This document shows, piece after piece, positions 14,763-21,029 of a stretch of 21,029 nucleotides of DNA. The position numbers and the translations under genes are program-made. Under the pieces are notes generated by a model. That model worked only from the letters and a program-made list of their open reading frames with translations. It had not been told where the DNA came from and did not search any database. The stretch's first letter is position 1, and each line of letters starts with the position of its first letter. This DNA comes from Bacillota bacterium (lineage in GTDB: Bacteria; Bacillota; Clostridia; Clostridiales; Clostridiaceae), in contig JAEXSY010000211.1 in the NCBI GenBank assembly GCA_023440105.1, positions 1 through 21,029 of the forward strand, in the 5' to 3' direction.

Positions 14763-15653
14763 ATGATTACTTATCAAGAGGCTATGGAGGAGCTTTTAAG
14801 GCTCCAGGAAGAAATAAAAGTTTTAGACAATAAGAAAGCCACTGAGGAAAAAGCTTTAGAGGAACAAAAAATTAAGCAAAAGGAAATGGAAGATAATCTA
14901 TATTATGAACAGCTGGATGTGGAAAAGCTAGAAAAGCAATCTTTATCAAGACTTCTAGCTAAGCTCACTGGAAGCTATGATGATAAATATCATAAAGAAT
15001 ATAGAGAATATACTGAGGCAAGAGTAAAATATAATGACATTTGTTATATTGTCAAGGAAATGGAAGACAAGGTACAAGAACTTCGCTCAGAAATATTCAA
15101 ACTTCAATCCTCACATAAAGCCTTAAAGGAAAGAATATATAGAGATTATCCAGAGGGACAGGCGGCAGCAAGGGCAATTAATGAAGAGAAACAGCGACTT
15201 TATAGACAGCGTAAGGAGCTTTCAGAAGCCATGGAAGCAGTAAAATCCGTCTATGAACTAGCTGATGATGCTTACAGAGCCTATGATAAAGCAGAGGGCT
15301 GGTCTACAGTAGATACCTTCTTTGGTGGAGGGTTTTTAAGTGATATGGCAAAATACTCAAACATTGATGATGCTGATGAAGCTGTAAGAAGAATGAATGG
15401 AGCAGCACACCGATTAGAGAAGGAGCTTAAGGATGTTAATCTAGCTTTTGATGGATATATTGATACCATCGATTCTTCCAGCAGATTTTTTGACATAGCC
15501 TTTGATAATATTTTTTCTGATTGGAGCATCCGAGATCGTATCGGAGGTAATCTGGAGCAGCTAGAAGGCTATATGAATAGACTAGCTTCCTTAGAGGAAA
15601 GATTAAATTCTGAACTTAAGTCTATAGATAGTAAGCTTAAAGAGTTAGATTAA
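14763..15653 (+). CDS. Coiled-coil protein of unknown function
   Basis: I do not recognise a named family. The 296 residues are nearly all charged helix: a first coiled coil (about 3-60), a second (about 80-130), a third (about 140-175), and a C-terminal one (about 258-296), with heptad-like spacing of Leu, Ile and Val. In the middle is a distinct glycine-rich segment, GWSTVDTFFGGGFLSDMAKY (about 178-197), followed by IDDADEAVRRM; I recall similar segments in uncharacterised Firmicutes coiled-coil proteins, but cannot name one. There is no signal peptide or membrane helix, so it is probably cytoplasmic. Start: ATG at 14763 with AGGAGG six bases upstream. It follows the MBL hydrolase in the same direction and ends at a strong terminator, which defines the operon end. 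Confidence 0.8.
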   Translation: MITYQEAMEELLRLQEEIKVLDNKKATEEKALEEQKIKQKEMEDNLYYEQLDVEKLEKQSLSRLLAKLTGSYDDKYHKEYREYTEARVKYNDICYIVKEMEDKVQELRSEIFKLQSSHKALKERIYRDYPEGQAAARAINEEKQRLYRQRKELSEAMEAVKSVYELADDAYRAYDKAEGWSTVDTFFGGGFLSDMAKYSNIDDADEAVRRMNGAAHRLEKELKDVNLAFDGYIDTIDSSSRFFDIAFDNIFSDWSIRDRIGGNLEQLEGYMNRLASLEERLNSELKSIDSKLKELD

Positions 15654-15657
15654 AATA

Positions 15658-15690
15658 AAACGACTATTTATTAGTCGTTTATTTTTTATT
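15658..15690 (+). terminator. Terminator of the MBL and coiled-coil operon
   Basis: AAACGACTA (15658-15666) and TAGTCGTTT (15672-15680) with loop TTTAT, then ATTTTTTATT. It begins five bases after the stop codon. Confidence 0.85.
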
Positions 15691-15738
15691 GCAATTTCCT
15701 ATTTATATTGTTTATTAATTAAAATAGTGTCGAAATAT

Positions 15739-15767
15739 AGGACAATCCCTCGTAAAAATGATATAAT
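15739..15767 (+). promoter_or_regulatory. Promoter of the 3D-domain gene
   Basis: AGGACA (15739-15744), a 17-base gap, and TATAAT (15762-15767) preceded by TGA (extended -10). The leader to ATG 15839 is about 65 bases and contains a G-rich patch and a short ACGC/GCGT pairing next to the ribosome site. Confidence 0.6.
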
Positions 15768-15838
15768 TATTCTATATGATTATTTTTTGGAATTTTGAAA
15801 GGGGAAAACGCCTAGGTAATAGCGCGTGGAAAGTTTAT

Positions 15839-16921
15839 ATGAAAAAGAAACTTATGGCGGTGTTTACGGCAACAGCTCTATTTCTAGCTAATAGCTCCGC
15901 GGTTTTTGCAGATGTTGAAGTAAATAAAGACAAGCTTCAAGAGCTAGAACAAAAGGTATCTCAGTTAGAGGATGAAATTTTCTCCTTAAATGATGATATC
16001 TCTGCTGTAAAAGAAAATCTTAATGATAATAATAAAGAAATTGAAAGAATAGATGAGCAATTAAAAGATACAGAGAAAGATATTAAAGAATCGGAAGAAG
16101 ATTTAAAGGATAAGCAAGCTTTATATGATTTAAAAATGAGACAGCTCTATAAAGAAAATGGACAACTCTCCTACTTATCTTTGCTCTTTGAATCGAAAAG
16201 TCTTGGGGATTTAATCTCAAAGGCTAGGTTAGTATCTCAGCTATTAAGATTCGATAGTGAAATTATTAATGACTATCAAGAGGAAAAAAATAATCTTCTA
16301 AAACTGGCTGAATAATTGAAAACCAAAGCAGCAAGAGCAGAAAGTCTCAAAAGAGATAATGAAGAAAAGCTGCAGAGTTTAGAAGAAAAAAGAACTGCTC
16401 AAAGAAAGCTTGTTAAAGAAATTAATTCTGATATGGATTCATTAAGAATTTTAATTGAAGAGGAAGAGAATTTCATAGCTTCTCAAGCTATAGTTCCAGA
16501 AGAAGACGAAATTATTATTGATGCTTCTAGTTCTGTAGATGATCATGAAGAAGATAAAAATGATGGACAACCACCTCAGGAAGAGGACTCAAAGGAAGAA
16601 GACTCTGACAAGGTAGATGGTTCCTTAACAAGCTTAGGAGTTTTTAAGCTCACCGGCTATTGTAATTGCGTAAAATGCTGCGGTTCTCATTCAGGCGGAA
16701 CTACTGCAACAGGAACTATACCAAAGGCTAATCATACCATAGCAGTGGACCCTACAGTGATACCCTATAGAACGGTAGTTATTATTAACGGAGAGGATTA
16801 TGTTGCTGAGGACTGCGGAGGCGGGGTAAAAAAATATCATATTGATATTTACTTTGACACCCATGAGGAAGCTATAGCTTTTGGGGCTCAATATGCTGAA
16901 GTATTTATAAATAATAAGTAA
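15839..16921 (+). pseudogene. Secreted coiled-coil/3D-domain cell-wall protein, split by one in-frame TAA
   Basis: The two halves are in the same frame and read as one protein of 360 codons interrupted only at codon 159 (TAA, 16313-16315). Before it are a signal peptide (about 1-25, ending AVFADVEV) and a PcsB/CwlO-like coiled coil. After it the coiled coil resumes at once (LKTKAARAESLKRDNEEKL), then an acidic linker and a C-terminal 3D domain. That domain has the family start LTGYCNCVKCCG and the three aspartates in AVD (304), AEDCGG (325) and HIDIYF (336). 3D domains belong to wall-lytic enzymes such as YabE, YocH and Rpf-like proteins. The surrounding sense (LLKLAE, stop, LKTKAA) suggests a GAA to TAA change. 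Without suppression the short product would be exported without its catalytic domain. Start: ATG at 15839 with GGAAAG upstream; the frame is open back to 15776 but that lies at the transcript start. Confidence 0.85.
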
Positions 16922-16949
16922 AGGTAGTCTGTGGACTACCTTTTATTTT
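16920..16949 (+). terminator. Terminator of the 3D-domain gene
   Basis: AAAGGTAGTC (16920-16929) and GACTACCTTT (16934-16943) with loop TGTG, then TTTTATTTT. It overlaps the stop codon. On the minus strand it is followed by a T-rich but broken run and may also serve the convergent rhomboid gene. Confidence 0.85.
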
Positions 16950-16958
16950 ATCTATAAT

Positions 16959-17540
16959 TCATCTCTTGTAACTACTTCTCTTTGAATACCCAAATCCTAT
17001 AAAAACTCCACAAAGTCCACCAATAATATGAGTAAACTGAGATATATTATCCTTTATAGTTATCCCCTGTAGAATTTCCTGACCTAAATATAAGATAATC
17101 ACAATAATTAGTGTAAGAGGTATGCTCCCCTCTTCCATCCCGGCAAAGGAGGATAATACTATCATCATAAACACAATACCGCTAGCTCCTAAAAGACTTG
17201 TATTGGGAAAGAAGGTAATTTGCACTACTGCACCAACAAAGGCTGTTAAGGCTATGGCTAGGAGGAGCTTCTTACTCCCGTATTTTTCCTCTAATGGAGG
17301 TCCTACAATGAGCATTAGCAACATATTACCCATATAATGACTAAAATCTATATGTCCTAAGACATAGGTGAACATCCTCACATAAGTTAAAGGATCCAAT
17401 GGTGAAGAGCGGTACACAGAAAAAAATTTAAATATCAGCCACCTATTGGTAATAATTCCTATAATCAAAACAACCAGTGCTATAAAGCTATAGGTTAAAA
17501 TTACCGGTGAATTATATCTTATCTTTTTTAGAAATTTCAT
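16959..17540 (-). CDS. Rhomboid-family intramembrane serine protease
   Basis: This 193-residue membrane protein cleaves transmembrane segments of other proteins inside the bilayer. The serine-histidine dyad is present: nucleophile S120 in LLGASGIVF (the GxSG motif) and H171 in FTHIIGG. The conserved HxxxN of the second core helix is H68-Y-M-G-N72 in FSHYMGNML. About six hydrophobic helices are seen, starting at 12-30. It is a minimal rhomboid without extra N- or C-terminal domains. Start: ATG at 17540 with AGGAG eight bases upstream. It follows the pyruvate-kinase-like gene in the same direction with 74 bases between and no clear terminator, so the two are probably co-transcribed. Natural substrates are unknown. 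Confidence 0.9.
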   Translation of the reverse strand: MKFLKKIRYNSPVILTYSFIALVVLIIGIITNRWLIFKFFSVYRSSPLDPLTYVRMFTYVLGHIDFSHYMGNMLLMLIVGPPLEEKYGSKKLLLAIALTAFVGAVVQITFFPNTSLLGASGIVFMMIVLSSFAGMEEGSIPLTLIIVIILYLGQEILQGITIKDNISQFTHIIGGLCGVFIGFGYSKRSSYKR

Positions 17541-17614
17541 TTAATCACTCCTATCTTTTTCCTTTTCCCCATACCCCTATGGCCTTATATAAATACTATT
17601 ACTTTTATTATTTA

Positions 17615-18607
17615 CTATTTATCAATTTTATCCTTTAAAGCCTCTTGAGAAGTTTTAACTAAATATTCCATGGCCGCTATAGGATATTTGCCCTGTGCTG
17701 TTTCTCCAGTTAGCATCACTGAGGCAGCCCCATCCAATACAGCATTATATATATCTAGCACCTCTGCCCTGGTAGGAACAGGATTTTCTATCATAGAATT
17801 CAGCATTTGAGTTACTACCATAAAGGGCTTACCTTTACTTCGGCACAATCTTGCTATATCCTTCTGGACTCCTGGAAGCTCCCATAAAGGCATAGAGTTA
17901 CCCAGGTCCCCTCTAGCAATAACTATCTCATCACAATAATCCAAGAATTCTGTGAGCTTCTTTACGCCTGGGATATTCTCAAGCTTTGCATAAATCCTTA
18001 TATCCTCATCATTTATCTTTTGTAATGCTTTTTTTAGAGCTATAAGATCTTCCTTTCCCCTAACAAAAGGAAGCATTACTCCAGTAACACCAAATTCAGC
18101 TGCAGCGGCAATATTCATATAATCCCTATCTGTTAATGGAGGATTTACATTATCCTTTGAAGTAGCTATACTCTTTTTCGATTGAAGGAGACCTCCATGA
18201 ACAACCTGACATAATAATCTATCCCAATGGATTTCTTTCACAGTAATTTCTATGAGCCCATCGCTCAATAATATCTTTTCATCTATCTCTGCGGTGTCAA
18301 TAATACAGGGGGGGACAGAAATCCCTTCCTTCCCCAATATAACAACCTCTCCTGACTTAAGTTCTATGGGGTTTATCAATTTTCCTATCCTAAGCTCAGG
18401 GCCTTCCAAATCTATTAAAAGTTCTGGCTTCACCCCAGCTATCTTCGCTGCCTTATTAAAATTATCCAGCCATTCTTTGCTATCTTTCAAATCCACGTGA
18501 GATAAATTTAATCTAATTCCTGTCATTCCTACTTGAAACATACCCAATAAAGTCTCATAAGATGCACAAGCTGGACCTAAAGTACCATAGTAATTGATCT
18601 TATTCAT
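17615..18607 (-). CDS. Pyruvate-kinase-like protein lacking the C-terminal domain
   Basis: This 330-residue protein aligns with the catalytic A and B domains of pyruvate kinase (phosphoenolpyruvate + ADP to pyruvate + ATP) but stops after KYPIAAMEYLVKTSQEAL, where normal enzymes (about 470-590) continue into the allosteric C domain. Motifs kept: R32-L-N34-L-S36, the kinase signature YAKLEN with K208 and E210, ARGDLG (231-236, metal ligand D234), TQML with T266, and the end of the barrel MLTGETAQGKYP. Altered: the usual DTKGPEIRTG is DLEGPELRIG (66-75), changing the T and K next to the metal and potassium region. Start: ATG at 18607 after GAGG; a TTG nine bases earlier is too close to that site. 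It could be an active short kinase, a regulator, or an enzyme with a shifted substrate; the standard enzyme is probably encoded elsewhere. Confidence 0.82.
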   Translation of the reverse strand: MNKINYYGTLGPACASYETLLGMFQVGMTGIRLNLSHVDLKDSKEWLDNFNKAAKIAGVKPELLIDLEGPELRIGKLINPIELKSGEVVILGKEGISVPPCIIDTAEIDEKILLSDGLIEITVKEIHWDRLLCQVVHGGLLQSKKSIATSKDNVNPPLTDRDYMNIAAAAEFGVTGVMLPFVRGKEDLIALKKALQKINDEDIRIYAKLENIPGVKKLTEFLDYCDEIVIARGDLGNSMPLWELPGVQKDIARLCRSKGKPFMVVTQMLNSMIENPVPTRAEVLDIYNAVLDGAASVMLTGETAQGKYPIAAMEYLVKTSQEALKDKIDK

Positions 18608-18655
18608 AGAAATCAAACCTCATAATTTTAAAATTCTAAATAATTCATACATATT

Positions 18656-18661
18656 ATTATA
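18656..18661 (-). promoter_or_regulatory. Candidate -10 of the pyruvate-kinase-like gene
   Basis: TATAAT on the minus strand (18661-18656), about 50 bases before the start codon and just beyond the arsA terminator. No strong -35 is seen at the usual distance (TTGTGC lies at 19 bases). Confidence 0.4.
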
Positions 18662-18684
18662 CTATAAACCAGAAGGTAAAGCAC

Positions 18685-18725
18685 AAAAACCCGTTTACTT
18701 TTAAATTACTAGTAAACGGGTTTTT
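18685..18725 (-). terminator. Terminator of the ars operon
   Basis: A perfect 15-bp stem (18685-18699 with 18711-18725) and 11-base loop. On the minus strand the stem ends in GGGTTTTT. It lies eight bases after the arsA stop codon and shows that no further ars gene follows in this transcript. Confidence 0.85.
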
Positions 18726-18732
18726 TTAAGTT

Positions 18733-20481
18733 TTATTCTATAAGCTTCTGCAGCTCTTTTTCCTTAATATTTTCAGGCATCCATTCTATAAGAGCAAAAT
18801 TCCCTTTAGATACTTCTCTTACTCTGTTTATCCACTTTACTTCACTCAAGGCTTTACCTCGAAGAATTGGATTTGTAGTTTCTGATGCATAAAAGCTTGA
18901 ATTAATAATCCACCATTTGCTGTTTATTTCTGCTCTGGCTAAATCCTTTTGAAGTCTCATAGCTTCATATACAGGAGTAGCTTCTCCTAAGGTAACGATT
19001 ATTACCTCAGTGTGCTTTTCATCCCTAAGCTTGGGAAGTAGCCTCTTAATAGTGTCAGGGATATCACCTTGTGACCTCTGTATTTCTTTATGATAGCTTT
19101 GGGTTGAATCAAGAAGTAATAGGGTGTGCCCCGTAGGAGCTGTATCAATTACCACTACCTCTTGCTCAGATCTATCTACAATTTCAGCAAAGGCTCTAAA
19201 TACAGCAATTTCCTGGGTACAGGGGGATCTCAAATCCTCTTCCACATAAGCTATATCCTCATCACTCATAGTCTCTCTGGCCTTGCTTAAGACTTCTTCT
19301 CTATATTTCTCCAATTCTTTCTTCTCATCAATTCTGCTAAGAGATATCCCGCTATCATCTCCTATAACAAATTTAAGATGAGCAGCTGGGTCCGTAGTAG
19401 TCAGATGCACCTTCTTACCTTTTTTAGATAAACCTAAGGCTATGGCAGCAGCAATGGTAGTCTTACCTACACCACCCTTACCCATGGTTAATATAACCTT
19501 CTTATCACTGCTGTATAAATCCTCTATAACGGCATTTAACTTCTTAATGTCCTTGACCTTAAGCTCCTCAGTGCTCTCTGTTCCATAACCATCCTTTAAA
19601 AAGGCTCTAACATTATCTATTCCAACTATATTATAAGGTCTTAAAGGTATTTCATAGGTTTTTAATTCCTTTAGCCCTTCTGGCATATTATCTAATGCAG
19701 CTTCCTGTTTATTAGCTATAGCCTTTGATAAAGCATCTTCCTGACCATGAAGAATACTGTTAATAATGAGCATTTGATTAAGAACACCTATTTCTTTCAG
19801 TTCTATAGAAGCTCTTTCAGCCTCCTTTAGAGGAGTTTCTTCTGGTTTTGATACAAGGAATAAAGTAGTTTTATTTCCATCGGATAGGTTATTAACAGCA
19901 TTTTTGTATATTTCCTTCTTATCTTCAAGTCCTGCTAATTGTCCTAAGCAGGAGGCTCCATGAGTGCTCTCACTGATAAAGTTACTCCAGGCTGAAGGGA
20001 GCTGAAGCATTCTTAATGTATGACCAGTAGGAGCAGTGTCAAAGATAATATGATCAAACTCTCCTGCTGTCTTTTCATCGGTAATAAAATTAGAAAACTC
20101 GTTAAAGGCAGCTATTTCCACAGTACAGGAACCAGAAAGCTGTTCCTCCATGTTCTTAATAACCACTTCAGGAAGCTTTCCTCTATAAGGGGCTATAACA
20201 CTTTCTCTGTATTCGTAAGCAGCTTCCTCTGGATCAAAGTTAGCAACAGTAAGATTAGGAACCTCTTTAATAGCTACTCCCTTATTATCTAAGGAGGTAT
20301 TGAAGACATCCTGAAGATTTGAAGCAGGATCTGTACTTATCAGCATAATCTTTTTCCCTTGATCAGCCAAATTAACTGCTGTTGCACAGGCGGTAGAGGT
20401 CTTACCTACCCCTCCCTTTCCAGTAAAAAACAAATATTTTGTAAGATTAATTTTTGATAAATCGTAAGGAGTAAAAGTCAT
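18733..20481 (-). CDS. arsA: Arsenite-stimulated ATPase ArsA
   Basis: ArsA is the soluble ATPase that drives arsenite (and antimonite) export through a membrane partner. The 582 residues form two tandem halves, each with a P-loop: GKGGVGKTS (21-29) and GKGGVGKTT (334-342), and each with the DTAPTGHTLR/L signature that reports nucleotide state (about 148-157 in the first half). The three metal-site cysteines of E. coli ArsA (C113, C172, C422) have equivalents here: C119 in SGSCTVEIA, C178 in GASCLGQL and C421 in SPCTQEIAVF. This supports genuine arsenite sensing rather than a Get3-type role. Start: ATG at 20481 with GAGGA six bases upstream. It follows arsD after 18 bases and ends the operon. 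ArsB or Acr3 is not in the window, so the pump partner must lie upstream of arsR or elsewhere. Confidence 0.95.
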   Translation of the reverse strand: MTFTPYDLSKINLTKYLFFTGKGGVGKTSTACATAVNLADQGKKIMLISTDPASNLQDVFNTSLDNKGVAIKEVPNLTVANFDPEEAAYEYRESVIAPYRGKLPEVVIKNMEEQLSGSCTVEIAAFNEFSNFITDEKTAGEFDHIIFDTAPTGHTLRMLQLPSAWSNFISESTHGASCLGQLAGLEDKKEIYKNAVNNLSDGNKTTLFLVSKPEETPLKEAERASIELKEIGVLNQMLIINSILHGQEDALSKAIANKQEAALDNMPEGLKELKTYEIPLRPYNIVGIDNVRAFLKDGYGTESTEELKVKDIKKLNAVIEDLYSSDKKVILTMGKGGVGKTTIAAAIALGLSKKGKKVHLTTTDPAAHLKFVIGDDSGISLSRIDEKKELEKYREEVLSKARETMSDEDIAYVEEDLRSPCTQEIAVFRAFAEIVDRSEQEVVVIDTAPTGHTLLLLDSTQSYHKEIQRSQGDIPDTIKRLLPKLRDEKHTEVIIVTLGEATPVYEAMRLQKDLARAEINSKWWIINSSFYASETTNPILRGKALSEVKWINRVREVSKGNFALIEWMPENIKEKELQKLIE

Positions 20482-20499
20482 TTCAATTCCTCTTTTCTA

Positions 20500-20877
20500 T
20501 TAGCAGCAACCATCCTCGCAGCCACAGCCTGTTTTCTTGATTTTAATTTTAGCCTTAGTAGCAAATTCCTCTACTGATAGTCCAAGATACCCTGCTATTT
20601 CCTCATTGCTAGGATATCCTCCAGTCTTAACAACCTCATCCTCAACAACCACAGCAGGTAATATATCCATTCCCTTTGAATTAAGAAGATCATTTATAGT
20701 CTTGTTATTTACGAACTCTTGAGGATTAGAGGATAAATTATACCTCTCAATTATAATCCCTTTTTTCTTCAGATTATTAATCACCGTAGATAATCTAAAT
20801 AGTTCTGGGTCAATGGATGGACCACACAAACCTGTTGGACAGCACATGGCTGGTTCAAATATAAGCATCTTTTTCAT
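20500..20877 (-). CDS. arsD: Arsenic metallochaperone ArsD
   Basis: ArsD binds arsenite and hands it to ArsA, raising the pump's affinity, and is also a weak repressor in enteric systems. The key cysteines C12, C13 and C18 lie in EPAMCCPTGLCGPS at the positions known for E. coli ArsD. The tail ends TGCGCEDGCC (C118, C120, C124, C125), similar to the vicinal pairs of other ArsD proteins, which are not needed for chaperone action. The 125-residue length and thioredoxin-like fold pattern are normal. Start: ATG at 20877 with AGGAGG seven bases upstream. It lies between arsR (19-base gap) and arsA (18-base gap) on one transcript, so it is presumably induced by arsenite through ArsR. Confidence 0.95.
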   Translation of the reverse strand: MKKMLIFEPAMCCPTGLCGPSIDPELFRLSTVINNLKKKGIIIERYNLSSNPQEFVNNKTINDLLNSKGMDILPAVVVEDEVVKTGGYPSNEEIAGYLGLSVEEFATKAKIKIKKTGCGCEDGCC

Positions 20878-20896
20878 TATATATACCTCCTAAATA

Positions 20897-21029
20897 TTAT
20901 TTACAAGTGCAATTATTTTTATCTTTACATATACATTCCTCTGTATCTGTCATTAACTCCATAAGAAATAACATTAGCTTATTACAGCTATTATTATTAA
21001 GAGAATAATGATTCCACTGTCCTTCTTTT
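20897..21029 (-). CDS. arsR: ArsR-family repressor, C-terminal part (runs off the window)
   Basis: The last 43 codons of a frame ending in TAA at 20897 read KEGQWNHYSLN, the winged-helix end typical of ArsR-type repressors (usual R-x-G-x-W-x-x-Y-S-L), then an amphipathic helix SCNKLMLFLMELM. The tail EECICKDKNNCTCK has two CxC pairs. The N-terminal part, including any CxC in the DNA-recognition helix, lies beyond 21029, as would the operator. It is immediately upstream of arsD, so it is very likely the arsenite-responsive repressor of this operon. A cysteine-rich C-terminal tail may take part in metal binding, as C-terminal cysteines do in some ArsR types; this is inference. Confidence 0.8.
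   Translation of the reverse strand, partial: KEGQWNHYSLNNNSCNKLMLFLMELMTDTEECICKDKNNCTCK

Noticed and set aside
15776..15838. Possible c-di-AMP or c-di-GMP riboswitch before the 3D gene
   Set aside because: The leader is too short and I cannot find the conserved cores of these classes.
20020..20292. Plus-strand frame inside arsA (similar antisense frames lie within PBP, oppA, the ABC gene and pyk)
   Set aside because: These are antisense shadows of well-supported genes, with no ribosome sites or recognisable domains.

Overview
The window is AT-rich and its genes use AGGAGG-type ribosome sites. Its content (OppA lipoprotein, BirA-BioY, ArsD-ArsA, PlsY, a class B penicillin-binding protein, a PcsB-like/3D cell-wall protein and a likely CodY box) fits a low-G+C Gram-positive anaerobe, most likely Clostridia. 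The genus cannot be fixed from the sequence alone.

Layout. Bases 1-1647 are one complete IS4-family insertion sequence with 17-bp terminal inverted repeats and an intact DDE transposase. It has inserted into the 5' half of oppB (minus strand, remnant 1648-2093), so the peptide permease is cut after about 148 residues. Upstream lies oppA (2249-4105), separated from oppB by a large stem-loop that overlaps a possible 39-codon ORF. The long AT-rich oppA leader (4106-4771) carries a 14/15 CodY-box match, a perfect 11-bp dyad and the terminator of the next gene. Then come a very long class B PBP (4772-7588), a cytidylate-kinase-like protein (7843-8469) and PlsY (8751-9347), all on the minus strand and each followed by its own terminator or stem-loop.

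From about 9560 the direction switches. On the plus strand are a MacB-type ABC ATPase-permease fusion (9638-12253), a birA-bioY biotin operon (12424-13932) whose promoter overlaps a dyad resembling a BirA operator, an MBL-fold hydrolase (14001-14705), an unrecognised coiled-coil protein (14763-15653), and a secreted coiled-coil/3D-domain wall protein broken by one in-frame TAA (15839-16921). After a convergent terminator the minus strand resumes with a rhomboid protease (16959-17540), a pyruvate-kinase-like protein without the C-terminal domain (17615-18607), and an arsenic operon arsR(partial)-arsD-arsA (18733 to the window end).

Functional picture. Three regulated uptake or detoxification modules stand out: peptide import (CodY-type control, now disrupted by the IS), biotin sensing and uptake (BirA autoregulating itself with BioY), and arsenite handling (ArsR sensor, ArsD chaperone, ArsA ATPase, with no membrane efflux partner in view). 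Around them are envelope genes (PBP, PlsY, 3D protein, rhomboid, MacB-type transporter). I see no CRISPR array, tRNA, rRNA or prophage. The most noteworthy items are the IS-broken peptide operon, the single-codon nonsense lesion in the 3D protein, the domain-trimmed pyruvate kinase, and several unassigned dyads in promoters.
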